Shown: one piece after another, positions 8,674 to 17,767 of the stretch | Position numbering within the stretch: the first letter of the stretch is position 1 | Layout of the letters: each line of letters begins with the position of its first letter | Source of the DNA: Thiobaca trueperi | Lineage (GTDB): Bacteria > Pseudomonadota > Gammaproteobacteria > Chromatiales > Chromatiaceae | Assembly (NCBI RefSeq): GCF_004342175.1 | Contig: NZ_SMAO01000004.1 | Location: 124,001 to 188,000, forward strand | Direction of reading: 5' to 3' | DNA: 64,000 bases | Made by a program: the position numbers and the translations under genes | Notes under the pieces: model-generated | Told to the model about the DNA's origin: nothing | Seen by the model: the letters and a program-made list of their open reading frames with translations, nothing else | Databases searched by the model: none

Positions 8674-9240
8674 ATGAGTGAAGGCCACATCCTGAAACGC
8701 GAACCCATCTATCAGGGACGGGTCATCGAGGTTGCGCTCGAAAGCGTCGCCTTGCCGGACGGCAGCCAGGTCGAGCTGGAGATCGTGCGCCATCCTGGCG
8801 GGGCGGCCGCCGTGGCCCTGGATGAGCAGGATCGGGTCTGTCTGCTGCGTCAGTTCCGCCATGCCAGCGGGGGCTGGCTGTGGGAGCTGCCTGCCGGACG
8901 CATCGATCCCGACGAAGCACCGTTCGCGACGGCACGCCGCGAACTGGCTGAAGAGGCGGGGCTGGAGGCGGCGGAATGGACGGATCTGGGGCCGATGCAC
9001 AGTTCGCCGGGCATTTTCACCGAGGTGATTCATCTGTGGCTGGCGCGCGGCCTGACCGCGCTGCCGGTCGCCCATGAGCATGGCGAGCTGATCGAAATTC
9101 ACTGGCTGCCCCTGAGTCAGGCGCTGGACTGGTGTCACGACGGAACCATTACCGACGGCAAGACCCTGATCGGTCTCTATCGCGCCGACGCCTTCATTCA
9201 GGGTGCGGCGGAGATGCTGTCTGAGGATCAGGGCTGTTGA
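8674..9240 (+). CDS. Nudix hydrolase, ADP-ribose pyrophosphatase-like
   Basis: The 188-residue protein carries a complete Nudix box at residues 75-97 (Gly75, Glu81, then RELAEEAG), which binds the metal used to cleave nucleoside diphosphates joined to another group. The upstream LLRQFRHASGGWLWELPAG and downstream SPGIFTEVIHLWLA are characteristic of ADP-ribose pyrophosphatases (NudF/YffH type). It starts at ATG 8674 after a strong GAGGAG site. The next gene, a glutamine amidotransferase, follows 18 bp later. The substrate is inferred from the subfamily. Confidence 0.88.
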   Translation: MSEGHILKREPIYQGRVIEVALESVALPDGSQVELEIVRHPGGAAAVALDEQDRVCLLRQFRHASGGWLWELPAGRIDPDEAPFATARRELAEEAGLEAAEWTDLGPMHSSPGIFTEVIHLWLARGLTALPVAHEHGELIEIHWLPLSQALDWCHDGTITDGKTLIGLYRADAFIQGAAEMLSEDQGC

Positions 9241-9258
9241 GACGGGCGATTTCCTATC

Positions 9259-9951
9259 ATGCGTATACATTGTCTGCAACACGTCCCCTTTGAAGGCCCG
9301 GCCGGCATCGCCGACTGGGCGGCCCGGCGCGGTCATGCCATCACGACGACCCATGTCTATGCCGGCGAGTCGCTGCCCGCTCAGACCGCGTTCGACTGGC
9401 TGGTGATCATGGGCGGCCCGATGGGCGTTCATGACGAGGCGGATCACCCCTGGCTCGTCCCCGAAAAACGCTTCATCGGCGAGAGCATCGCCGTCGGCAA
9501 AACCCTGATCGGTGTCTGTCTCGGCGCCCAGTTGATCGCCGGGACGCTGGGTGCGCGCGTTGCGCGCAATCCGGAAAAAGAGATCGGCTGGTTCCCCATC
9601 GAACTGACCGAGGCCGGCCGGTCATCCCCGCTCTTCGGCTTTCTGCCGCCAGTGTTTCAGGTTTATCACTGGCACGGCGACACCTTTGAACTGCCCCCCG
9701 GCGCGGTCCATCTGGCCCGCAGCGCCGCCTGCGCGCAACAGGCATTTCTTTATGACGGGCGCGTGCTCGGGCTTCAGTGTCACCTGGAATCCACACCCGA
9801 AAGCGTCGCCGACATCCTGCTCCACTGCGCCGACGAGATCATTCCGGCGGCCCATGTCCAGACCGCCGAACGCATGCTGGCGGCAAGCGAGCAGGATTAC
9901 GCGCAGCTCAATGCGGTGCTTTTCGGCATTCTGGACCGCCTGGCGGTTTAA
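9259..9951 (+). CDS. Class I glutamine amidotransferase family protein
   Basis: The 230-residue protein has the class I amidotransferase triad: Cys87 in GVCLGAQ, His175 and Glu177 in QCHLES. An oxyanion-type MGGPMGVHDE loop is near residue 51. Such enzymes hydrolyse glutamine to deliver ammonia. Stand-alone members of this size include GMP-synthase-like and gamma-glutamyl-type hydrolases of unknown target. It lies 3 bp upstream of the EAL-HDOD gene, so the two are probably cotranscribed, but no shared pathway is evident. Confidence 0.85.
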   Translation: MRIHCLQHVPFEGPAGIADWAARRGHAITTTHVYAGESLPAQTAFDWLVIMGGPMGVHDEADHPWLVPEKRFIGESIAVGKTLIGVCLGAQLIAGTLGARVARNPEKEIGWFPIELTEAGRSSPLFGFLPPVFQVYHWHGDTFELPPGAVHLARSAACAQQAFLYDGRVLGLQCHLESTPESVADILLHCADEIIPAAHVQTAERMLAASEQDYAQLNAVLFGILDRLAV

Positions 9952-9954
9952 ATC

Positions 9955-11181
9955 ATGAACAACATTTTTCTCGGCGTGCAGCCGATCTTCGACCGTGATC
10001 GGCAGGTCGTGGCTTACGAGCTCCTGTTTCGCGACGCCAGCGGCGGCTTCGAGGGCAGCCGGCTCGATGGCGACGCCGCCACCTCGCAGGTGATCATCAA
10101 TGCCTTTTCCGACATCGGCGTTGAGCGCCTGGGGCGCGACAAACTCCTCTTCCTCAATCTGACCGAAAGCCTGCTTGCCAGCGACATCATCCAGATGCTG
10201 CCGCCGGAGCGGGTGGTGCTGGAGATCCTGGAGACGGCGCAGATCACACCCGAGCTGGTGGACGCGGTGCGCCAACTGGTCGGTCAGGGTTTCAGGATCG
10301 CGCTGGATGATTTCATCTATCACACCAGTTGGGATCCGCTGCTGGATCTCTGTCACATCGTCAAATTCGATGTGCTGGGCGACGATGAGCGCGCCATGCG
10401 CGCCAAATTCGAGTCGCTGCCCCGGCGCAACCGGCCCCAGCTCCTGGCCGAAAAGGTAGAAAACAAATTTCAGTTCGTCGAATGTCTCAATCTGGGCTTC
10501 GATCTCTTCCAGGGATATTATCTTGCCCGCCCGCGCGTCATCTCGGGCAAGCGTCCTCCCGGCAACCGGATCCAGATCCTCAACCTGCTGGCGCAGCTGC
10601 AGGACGACTCCATCAGTCTGCAACAGGTCGAGCACCTGATCGCACAGGATGTCACCCTCAGTTACCGTCTGCTGCGGATTCTCGGCAACGCCGCGATCTC
10701 GCAGGGACGCCCCGTCCACAATCTCAAGCAGGCCATCGCCCTCGTCGGGCTGCGTGCCATCCGCCGCTGGGCCGCGCTCATCATGCTGGGCGGGCTGAAT
10801 GTCGAGAGTCAGTTTTCCATTACCCGCTCACTGACTTACGCCCGCTTCTGTCAGATCGTTGGCGAACGCCATCTGCATGCTGCAAAAGATGCGCTTTTCA
10901 CGGTGGGGCTTTTTTCCAATCTCGATGAACTCCTTGAGGTATCGCTGGACGAGGCGCTCCAACCGCTTCCGCTGGACGAGGAAATCAAGGGCGCGATTCT
11001 GCGCCATGAGGGATTGATGGGGCAGGTGCTGGTGATCGCCAAGCGGTTCGAGTCGGATGGATCGGCGACCGTCACGCCGCCCGCCGGTCTGGACATGCCG
11101 TCGCTCTCGGCCTATTTCCTGGAAGCCTTTGCCTGGGCGCAGGACATTCAAAGCGAGATGACGGGCTCCTCGAACGGCTGA
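9955..11181 (+). CDS. EAL and HDOD domain protein (YuxH type signalling protein)
   Basis: The 408 residues combine an N-terminal EAL-like domain (about 1-200) and a C-terminal HDOD domain (about 200-390). The EAL part begins FLGVQPIFDRDRQVVAYELLFR, where the catalytic EAL triplet is ELL, so phosphodiesterase activity is doubtful and a c-di-GMP-binding or scaffold role is more likely. The HDOD part includes LSYRLLRILGNAAI and LVGLRAIRRWAALIML. Proteins with this layout act in motility and stress signalling. It starts 3 bp after the amidotransferase stop. Confidence 0.88.
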   Translation: MNNIFLGVQPIFDRDRQVVAYELLFRDASGGFEGSRLDGDAATSQVIINAFSDIGVERLGRDKLLFLNLTESLLASDIIQMLPPERVVLEILETAQITPELVDAVRQLVGQGFRIALDDFIYHTSWDPLLDLCHIVKFDVLGDDERAMRAKFESLPRRNRPQLLAEKVENKFQFVECLNLGFDLFQGYYLARPRVISGKRPPGNRIQILNLLAQLQDDSISLQQVEHLIAQDVTLSYRLLRILGNAAISQGRPVHNLKQAIALVGLRAIRRWAALIMLGGLNVESQFSITRSLTYARFCQIVGERHLHAAKDALFTVGLFSNLDELLEVSLDEALQPLPLDEEIKGAILRHEGLMGQVLVIAKRFESDGSATVTPPAGLDMPSLSAYFLEAFAWAQDIQSEMTGSSNG

Positions 11182-11332
11182 GGACTGTTCCGGCCAGAGC
11201 GGACGCTGGCCTGACCTTCGTTGCCGATCCCGCTGCATTCTATGGTGATGACATTATGCTCCAGGTCAATCAAGACGATTTCCCGCTGCCGGGCGCAATG
11301 GACCGCGAAGCGTTTTCGCCTCAGGGTCTGCC

Positions 11333-12313
11333 ATGATCCGGCCCGTTGCACGCTGCTTCGCTCTCTGGCTGGTGCTGATGAGCGTGGGCCGGGCGAACGC
11401 CGATGACCATCTCTCTCCGGCACGCGACATTCAGGCGTCCCATCCCTGGAAGATCGCCTTCGTGACCAAGGCCGGGGAGGGCGGGAACGCCTATCGGCGG
11501 CGTTTAGCTCAGGGCGCCAGGCAGGCCGGTGCTGATTTCAGGGTCAGGGTCGAGGTCATGACTCCGGATAGCGAGCGTTACGATGTCGCCCTTCAGGTCA
11601 ATCTGGTGGATCGGCTGGCGCACAGTGACATCGACGGTCTGGTGCTGGCGCCGATCAACAGCAATCTCCTGGTCGAGCCGGTCGAGCGTGTGGTCGCCGC
11701 CGGCAAGCCGGTGGTCATCCTGGATACGCCGCTCAGTTCGCGCGCGGTCCTGACCCAGCTCGCCTTCGATAATCAACAGGCCGGACGGCTCGCTGCGGAA
11801 TGGATCATGCGCCGGCTTGACGGTCGTGGCCGGGTGCTGATCCTCTCGGGGCAGGAAGAGGGTCAGAACGCCATCGAGCGGCGCAACGGCTTTCTTGACG
11901 CGCTCGCCGCGAGCGACATCGAGGTGCTTGACATGCAGTCGGCCAACTGGCTGCGCGGGCAGGCCGAACGGGTCACGCGCGGCTGGCTTGATCGTTTCCC
12001 GCATATCGACGCGATTCTGGCCGCCAATGACACCATGGCGCTGGGTGCCGCCGACGCCATCGCCCGCGCCGGTCGCACCGGGATTCTCGTCACCGGGGTC
12101 GATGCGAATCCCGAGGCGCTCGCCGCCATCCGTGCCGGGCGGATGCATGTCACCATCGAACAGTCGCCCGAGGCGCAGGCGCGCGCTGCGGTGCAACTGC
12201 TGGTGCGCCATCTCGAACGCGGTGAGACCTATCCCGCTCAGTCCGTCTGGCGGGAAATGCCGCTGCTTGATCGCGAGACGCTGGAAGCCGATGTTCCAGC
12301 CGGAAATCATTGA
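11333..12313 (+). CDS. Periplasmic sugar-binding-type protein (RbsB-like), signalling partner of the adjacent cyclase
   Basis: This 326-residue protein has a cleavable signal peptide (hydrophobic core around residues 8-20, cut near ANADD). It matches the type I periplasmic binding fold of ribose-type ABC transporters (DGLVLAPINSNLL, PVVILDTPL, FDNQQAGRLAAEWI, AILAANDTMALGAADAI, VTGVDANPEALAAI). No ABC ATPase or permease is nearby. Instead the gene overlaps or abuts a membrane diguanylate cyclase with a periplasmic sensor domain, so it probably delivers a ligand signal to that cyclase. The ligand is unknown. The start has AGGG 6 bp upstream. Confidence 0.85.
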   Translation: MIRPVARCFALWLVLMSVGRANADDHLSPARDIQASHPWKIAFVTKAGEGGNAYRRRLAQGARQAGADFRVRVEVMTPDSERYDVALQVNLVDRLAHSDIDGLVLAPINSNLLVEPVERVVAAGKPVVILDTPLSSRAVLTQLAFDNQQAGRLAAEWIMRRLDGRGRVLILSGQEEGQNAIERRNGFLDALAASDIEVLDMQSANWLRGQAERVTRGWLDRFPHIDAILAANDTMALGAADAIARAGRTGILVTGVDANPEALAAIRAGRMHVTIEQSPEAQARAAVQLLVRHLERGETYPAQSVWREMPLLDRETLEADVPAGNH

Positions 12314-14312
12314 AATGGACATGCCGGCGTCAGCCCGTCCATTTGGCAGAGAGGATGAATCCAGCATTGCCCTTGCCCTGTATCGCCGGGTGGGTCGGCT
12401 TGGCCGGCTGGCGAAGCTGGTCATTCTGCTGCTGGTGGCGGTCTGCGGTCTGCTGGTCTGGCAGCAACTGGCCTGGCACCTGACCGAGCAGGCGCGTCAG
12501 GGGGCGGCCCTGATCGATGATTATCTGCTCAATGTCGAGATCGATCTGAACACCATCGCCAACTATCTGGCCACGACCAGCGATCCCGATCCGCTCTTTC
12601 GCGGCAATCTGGTGCAGAAGTCAGGCTTTCAGGGGCTCTATCTGGTCGGACAGGACGGCGCTGTGCTGGCGCAGCAGCAATGGGTCGCGCTGCCCTCGCG
12701 TCTGCGCTTCGATGAACAGCCCTGGCTCGATCCGGTGCGTCAGGGGTTGACCTATATCGGTCCCCCTGAACACGACCGGCAACCCCTGCCATCTCTGTTT
12801 CTGGCGGTGGCCGTACCCGATGCCGGCGGTCGCTTCGCCCGCAGTCTGGTCGCACGCATCGACCTGAGCAGATTATGGACTCAGATCAATGCCCTTCAGG
12901 TCGGCAAGACCGGCACGGTCTTTGTCATTGACTCGTCCGAACGCATCGTTCTCCATCGCAAGCTGGCCTATATGCGCGGCGCGACCTCGCTCGACGATCT
13001 GTATCCGGAGCGCATCGGTCTGCACGCAAGCATGGCGATGGGTGTGCTGCGCGACCGCGATGGCGCCATCGTTCTGTCTCTGAGTGCACGCGCGGTGCGC
13101 GGCGGACTGCTGGCCGTCGCCCGGCAGCCGATTCGCGATCTGGTGTTCGGGCTGTCCGCCCTCATCGGTGTTTCGCTGTTTGCACTGAGCGGAGTGGTGT
13201 ATTGCGTTCGCCGCGCCGAGCGTTTTACGCGGCATGAAATCGTCGCGCCGCTGGTCATTCTCCATCGCAGTGCCAGCCAGTTCGAGCAGGGGAATCTGAC
13301 CCACCGGATCGGCGTCGTCGGTCGTTATGAGCTGGCGGCGATTTCGGTCCTGCTCGATCAGATGGCGGCGCGTCTGGAGATGACGATCAATGATCAGCGT
13401 CGGCGGGTGGCCGAGCTGGACGCCAGCGTGGAATTCCTGCGACGCATCGCCGACAGCGTTCCGGGCGTGATGTTCCGCTATCGCCGCCCCCTCGACGGGG
13501 TCGCGCATTTTTCCTACATCAGCCCCAGGGTCAAGATCTTCGGCCTCACGGCAGATGCTCTGGCCGGGGATGCGGCGCCTTTTTTCGCGCGTCTGCATGA
13601 TCAGGATCGCGACGCCGTGTTGCAGGGACTCAACGACTCGGCGGCGACCCTCTCGCTCTGGCAGACACAGTTCCGCATCCGTCAGCCGCTCGGCGATTAT
13701 CGCTGGTTCGAGGGACAGGCGACCCCGGATGTCGAACCAGATGGCAGTCTGGTCTGGTTTGGCTATTTTGCCGACATTCAGACCCAGAAAGAGACCGAGG
13801 AACGGATCCGGCTGATGGCGCAGCACGACGCCCTGACCGGTCTGCCGAATCGCGCACTCTTCGATGACCGGGTCGAGCGGGCGCTGGTTGAGGCACGACG
13901 CGAACGGACCCGGTTTGCGCTGATGTTCATCGATCTGGACCGCTTCAAGCCGGTCAACGACCAGCTCGGGCACCGTGTCGGCGATCTGCTGCTGCGGGAT
14001 GTCGCCCAGCGTCTGGGGCAGTGCGTGCGCGAGTCGGATACCGTCGCCCGCATCGGCGGCGATGAGTTCGTGGTGCTGCTGCGCAATGCGCGCCAGCCCG
14101 AGTATGCCCTTCAGGTAGCGGAAAAGATTCGCGCCGCCATTGATGTGCCCTTCACGATTGAAGGCCATGAGATCGATATCTCAACCAGCATTGGGATCGC
14201 GATCTACCCCGATCATGGCGCCAATCCGATCGAACTGGCGCAGCGTGCGGACGAGGCGATGTACCGGTCAAAAGAGCGCGGACGCAATGCCGTGTCGCTG
14301 GCGTTCGTTTGA
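12291..14312 (+). CDS. Membrane-bound diguanylate cyclase (Cache-HAMP-PAS-GGDEF)
   Basis: The product is about 673 residues. A first membrane helix (about 39-60) leads into a periplasmic Cache-like sensor (about 70-270). A second helix (about 280-305), a HAMP linker, a PAS domain (about 380-500) and a C-terminal GGDEF domain follow. The active site GGDEF is intact at 589-593, and the inhibitory site RESD lies exactly five residues before it, so the enzyme should make c-di-GMP and be product-inhibited. ATG 12291 (GGAAG upstream) overlaps the binding-protein gene by 23 bp; ATG 12315, just after its stop, is an alternative. The open frame back to 11895 is a shadow of the binding protein. Confidence 0.9.
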   Translation: MFQPEIIEMDMPASARPFGREDESSIALALYRRVGRLGRLAKLVILLLVAVCGLLVWQQLAWHLTEQARQGAALIDDYLLNVEIDLNTIANYLATTSDPDPLFRGNLVQKSGFQGLYLVGQDGAVLAQQQWVALPSRLRFDEQPWLDPVRQGLTYIGPPEHDRQPLPSLFLAVAVPDAGGRFARSLVARIDLSRLWTQINALQVGKTGTVFVIDSSERIVLHRKLAYMRGATSLDDLYPERIGLHASMAMGVLRDRDGAIVLSLSARAVRGGLLAVARQPIRDLVFGLSALIGVSLFALSGVVYCVRRAERFTRHEIVAPLVILHRSASQFEQGNLTHRIGVVGRYELAAISVLLDQMAARLEMTINDQRRRVAELDASVEFLRRIADSVPGVMFRYRRPLDGVAHFSYISPRVKIFGLTADALAGDAAPFFARLHDQDRDAVLQGLNDSAATLSLWQTQFRIRQPLGDYRWFEGQATPDVEPDGSLVWFGYFADIQTQKETEERIRLMAQHDALTGLPNRALFDDRVERALVEARRERTRFALMFIDLDRFKPVNDQLGHRVGDLLLRDVAQRLGQCVRESDTVARIGGDEFVVLLRNARQPEYALQVAEKIRAAIDVPFTIEGHEIDISTSIGIAIYPDHGANPIELAQRADEAMYRSKERGRNAVSLAFV

Positions 14313-14339
14313 CTGACATCGCCCGCCGTGCGATGCGGC

Positions 14340-14765
14340 TTATCTGACCAGCGTCACCGGAATCGTCGTCAGATGGATGACCTTGGTCGCGATCGATCCC
14401 AGCAGCAGGTTCCCCAGCTCGCCCCGGCCATGGCTGCCCATCACAATGGCGTCGCAGCCCTGCTCAGCGGCGAAACGGGCGATGCTCGGTGCGATCGGGC
14501 CGATCAGGACATGCTTGCTGTAGGTGATGCCCGCCTCATCCAGCAGGGCGCAAGCGGAGGCCATGTCTTGCTCGCCCTCGCGGTGCTGCGTCGCCTGAAT
14601 TTCCTCGTCGGTCAGGAAGCGGCGCACCTCCCAGGCGTCGATGGGCCTGCGCACATTGACCAGATGGATCGTTCCCGGCGTCTGACTGCCGGCGAGCTTG
14701 ATCAGATAGCGGACGGCGCGCTCGGCGTACTCGGAGCCGTCGGTTGGAACCAGAAAGGTCATCAT
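14340..14765 (-). CDS. Universal stress protein (UspA family)
   Basis: The 141-residue protein shows the Usp fold: N-terminal FLVPTDGSEYAERAVRYL, and the ATP-binding loop MGSHGRGELGNLLLGS near residues 109-124, followed by IPVTLVR. Loop residues G-x2-G-x9-G(S/T) are present, so it belongs to the ATP-binding Usp branch. ATG 14765 is preceded by GGGAG; it overlaps the end of the upstream transporter gene by 4 bp, indicating one operon. It is convergent with the diguanylate cyclase gene. Confidence 0.92.
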   Translation of the reverse strand: MMTFLVPTDGSEYAERAVRYLIKLAGSQTPGTIHLVNVRRPIDAWEVRRFLTDEEIQATQHREGEQDMASACALLDEAGITYSKHVLIGPIAPSIARFAAEQGCDAIVMGSHGRGELGNLLLGSIATKVIHLTTIPVTLVR

Positions 14766-16135
14766 CGGAGTGTCTCCCGAACCGCCATGAGCGGGTTTTC
14801 GATCTGGGGCGCGGCGGCTGGCAGCGACTCGATCGCCTGAGCCGTTCCGGATTCGGTGGCAAGCGGTTGCCAGCCGAGGGTGAAGAAAAGCACGGCAAAG
14901 CCGATCACATAGGCCAGCGCGACATGCCAGCCGTGACGCAGCCAGGCGCCGACGGATTTGGCCTGCGGAAACATGTTCGACAGGGCGACGCCCGCCGAGC
15001 TGCCGAACCAGATCATGGAACCGCCGAAGCCCACGGCATAGGCCAGCATCCCCCAATCGAATCCGCCCTGCTCAATGGCCAGCGCGGTCAGCGGGATGTT
15101 GTCGAAGACGGCGGAAACGAAGCCCAGCGTGAGGGCGGAATACCAGGACGCCTCCGGCAGTTTTTCGACCGGCATCAGCGAGGCGCAGACCACCAGGGTC
15201 AGGAGGAAGAGACTGCCCTTGAATGCCTCCGGCAGCAGGCTCCACTCGGGCTGGCGCTTGCGTGCGGCGAACAGGATGGCGACCCACACCGCCACCCCGA
15301 GAAAGGGGAAGCTGTCAGCCAGACTCTTGAAGGCGGAATTCACGACGACATTGGTGGCGACGGCGGCGAACAGGATCCCCGCCACGATTCCCAGCCGCGT
15401 CCAGTCGATGCGGGCATCCTGCGGGACATCGCGCACGATCGGCGAGAAGCGATGCTGCTGAATCGCGGCTGGAATGCCGAAGATCAGCAGTGCCACGCCA
15501 GCGGCGACATAGGCATGGAAAACTTCGTGTGGCGCGATCCCGGAGATCCACATCATGGTGGTGGTGGTGTCGCCGACCACGCTACCGGAACCGCCGGCAT
15601 TGGAGGCGGCGACGATGGCGGCGAGATAGCCGATATGCACCCGATAACGGAAGACGCTGGCGGCGATGGTGCCGCCGATCAGGGCGGCGGCGATGTTGTC
15701 GAGAAAGCTCGACAGCACGAAGATGACGACCAGCAGTGCCAGTCCGCCGAACCAGCCGTTCGGCAGGTAACGGGGCAGGATGTGCGGGACACCGCTGTCC
15801 TCGAAGTGACGGGCCAGGAGCGCAAAGCCGAGCAGCAGACCAAGCAGATTGGTCAGAATCACCCACTCGTGTTCGAGATGGCCCGCCAGACCGGCCAGCC
15901 CGGCGCCGGTGTGAAAGCCGGTGAACTCCAGTTTGTAGCTGACGATGGCGGTCAGCCCGGTCAGGGCCACGGCAAGCGTATGGTTGTGGAAGAAGGCCAC
16001 CCCGAGCAGGGTGAAGGCGAAGAGAATGAACTCCACCGGGATGCCGAAAACGGCGATTTCGTGCATGGGCGGCGCGGCAGCGGCGGCGAACGGCGTCAGC
16101 AGCAGGATCAGGACGATTACTGCTGGCCAGCGCAT
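14762..16135 (-). CDS. Ion transporter of the ArsB/NhaD (IT) superfamily, possible Na+/H+ antiporter
   Basis: From ATG 16135 (AGGA upstream) the product is about 457 residues with a signal-like first helix and roughly eleven to thirteen membrane segments. Repeated features VLSSFLDNIAAALIGGTI and FVSAVFDNIPLTALAI are the paired re-entrant motifs of the IT superfamily (NhaD, ArsB, CitM relatives). Substrates in this superfamily include Na+/H+, arsenite and dicarboxylates, and the sequence alone does not decide. The gene overlaps the UspA gene by 4 bp, so both are likely made together, perhaps under stress. Confidence 0.8.
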   Translation of the reverse strand: MRWPAVIVLILLLTPFAAAAAPPMHEIAVFGIPVEFILFAFTLLGVAFFHNHTLAVALTGLTAIVSYKLEFTGFHTGAGLAGLAGHLEHEWVILTNLLGLLLGFALLARHFEDSGVPHILPRYLPNGWFGGLALLVVIFVLSSFLDNIAAALIGGTIAASVFRYRVHIGYLAAIVAASNAGGSGSVVGDTTTTMMWISGIAPHEVFHAYVAAGVALLIFGIPAAIQQHRFSPIVRDVPQDARIDWTRLGIVAGILFAAVATNVVVNSAFKSLADSFPFLGVAVWVAILFAARKRQPEWSLLPEAFKGSLFLLTLVVCASLMPVEKLPEASWYSALTLGFVSAVFDNIPLTALAIEQGGFDWGMLAYAVGFGGSMIWFGSSAGVALSNMFPQAKSVGAWLRHGWHVALAYVIGFAVLFFTLGWQPLATESGTAQAIESLPAAAPQIENPLMAVRETLR

Positions 16136-16247
16136 GTGCCGGTCCTGCGAAGGCAAGGGCGCCAGTAGATGGCGGACACTGATCCAGGTCGATGAAGGGC
16201 TCACACGTTCAACCTCTTAAATAAAGAGCATGATGGATTGACCGCGT

Positions 16248-16586
16248 TTAACCGCGCGGCGGCGGCTCGCGCAGGGCGTCGGATTTGGCAGGGCTGGGCG
16301 ACGCCGGGGCTGGCGGCAGATTGGGTGCGAGGCCGGCGGCGGGCTTCGGCGGTTCTTCAAAGATGGTTTCCAGCGACTCGATGTGCGTCTGTCGCTTGAG
16401 TATCTCATTGAGTTCATCGGCCTTGAGTTCGCGATCGATCTCCTGCTTGACTGAAGCGAGTGAGCGTCGCGCACGTCCCACCCACATGCCGGCGACGCGC
16501 GCGGCCTTCGGCAGCCGTTCCGGGCCGATGACGATCAGCGCCACCAGCGCGATCATGACCAGTTCTGAAAAACCAATGTCGAACAT
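16248..16586 (-). CDS. tatB: Sec-independent protein translocase subunit TatB
   Basis: The 112-residue protein begins MFDIGFSELVMIALVALIVIGPERLP, a single N-terminal membrane helix followed by the conserved G-P-E-R-L-P hinge and a charged amphipathic helix. The MFDIGFSEL start and long polar tail fit TatB better than TatA. TatB recognises twin-arginine signal peptides with TatC. tatA and tatC are normally its neighbours, but neither is found on either side: upstream is divergent dapA, downstream a transporter. A Tat-type substrate is encoded at 56762-57847. Confidence 0.88.
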   Translation of the reverse strand: MFDIGFSELVMIALVALIVIGPERLPKAARVAGMWVGRARRSLASVKQEIDRELKADELNEILKRQTHIESLETIFEEPPKPAAGLAPNLPPAPASPSPAKSDALREPPPRG

Positions 16587-16837
16587 GGGGATGTTTCAAC
16601 CTTCATGGGTGAATCGGGGATCCGGCGTCCGGCATCCGACGGGGCGTTGCGGGGTGCTGATCATAACCGAAGCCGATTCCGCCCGGAAGCGATCCTCTGG
16701 GAGCCAGGTGCCCCGGCATGGTCGGAGAATGGTGACTTGTGCATTGCGGTTGCGGCTGCCGGTTGTCTCGGCAGGGTCGCGCGAGCTACCATGAACCCAC
16801 CCCGTTCAATGCCTGTTTACCAATATGGAGTTGGAGC

Positions 16838-17713
16838 ATGTTTCGCGGCAGCATCGTTGCGCTCATTACGCCCATGCATCCGGATGGCGAAATCGATGAC
16901 GCGAGCCTGCAACGTCTCGTCGATTTTCATGTCGCTGCCGGGACCACGGCCATCGTCGCCGTCGGCACCACCGGCGAATCGGCGACCCTCGACGAGGACG
17001 AGCATTGCGCGGTCATCCGGCGCACGGTCGAGTTCGCCGCCGGACGCATTCCGATCATCGCCGGCACGGGCGCCAATTCGACCCGCGAGGCCATCCTGCT
17101 GACCCGCTGTGCGAAGGCGGCCGGCGCCGTCGCGGCATTGCTGGTCACACCTTATTACAACAAGCCGACCCAGGAAGGACTCTATCTCCATCACAGGGCG
17201 GTGGCCGAGGCGGTCGATATCCCGCAGATCCTGTATAACGTGCCGGGTCGCACCGCCTGCGACATGCAGCCCGAGACCATCGCCCGGCTGGCGCCGATCA
17301 GCAACATCATCGGCGTCAAGGAGGCAACCGGCGATCTGAGCCGCGTGTCCAGGCTGCGCGAGCTCTGTGGCGACGCCTTTGCACTTTACAGCGGCGACGA
17401 CGCGACCGGTTGCGAATTCATGCTGCGTGGTGGCGACGGCGTCATTTCAGTGACATCCAATCTCGCGCCCGGACCCATGCAGGCAATGTGCGAGGCCGCC
17501 CTGAGTGGCGACCGCGAGCGGGCGGAGGCCATCAATGGTCCTCTGGACGCGCTGCATCACGATCTCTTCGTCCAGTCCAATCCGATCCCGGTCAAATGGG
17601 CCGCCGCACAGATGGGGCTCTGTCAGCCCGGCATCCGCCTGCCGCTGACCTGGCTGGCCGAGGACTGTCAGGCGCGTGTCCGGCAGGCGATGGAGCAGGC
17701 CGACCTTCTTTGA
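16838..17713 (+). CDS. dapA: 4-hydroxy-tetrahydrodipicolinate synthase
   Basis: DapA condenses pyruvate with aspartate semialdehyde at the entry to lysine and diaminopimelate synthesis. The 291-residue product has Lys161 (GVKEATGD) for the Schiff base, Tyr133 in LYNVPGR, and the GTTGES substrate loop at 43-48. The start ATG 16838 follows GGAG; the longer open frame upstream lacks homology. bamC follows 54 bp downstream, the usual gammaproteobacterial pairing. Confidence 0.96.
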   Translation: MFRGSIVALITPMHPDGEIDDASLQRLVDFHVAAGTTAIVAVGTTGESATLDEDEHCAVIRRTVEFAAGRIPIIAGTGANSTREAILLTRCAKAAGAVAALLVTPYYNKPTQEGLYLHHRAVAEAVDIPQILYNVPGRTACDMQPETIARLAPISNIIGVKEATGDLSRVSRLRELCGDAFALYSGDDATGCEFMLRGGDGVISVTSNLAPGPMQAMCEAALSGDRERAEAINGPLDALHHDLFVQSNPIPVKWAAAQMGLCQPGIRLPLTWLAEDCQARVRQAMEQADLL

Positions 17714-17767
17714 CAAGGCATCCGTCGCCGAGAGGCGTCGGGAACACCCCATTTCACTCAGAGGTTT

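Noticed and set aside
11895-12290. Upstream extension of the diguanylate cyclase reading frame
   Set aside because: It overlaps the periplasmic binding protein gene in another frame and encodes a Ser/Arg/Pro-rich shadow.
14744-16168. A 474-codon plus-strand open frame
   Set aside because: It is antisense to the ion transporter, with composition typical of a shadow frame.
16220-16262. A possible family 1 copy near the tatB stop (TTTAACCGCGCGG)
   Set aside because: Only one end-like motif is present and it is explained by the coding sequence of the TatB C-terminus.
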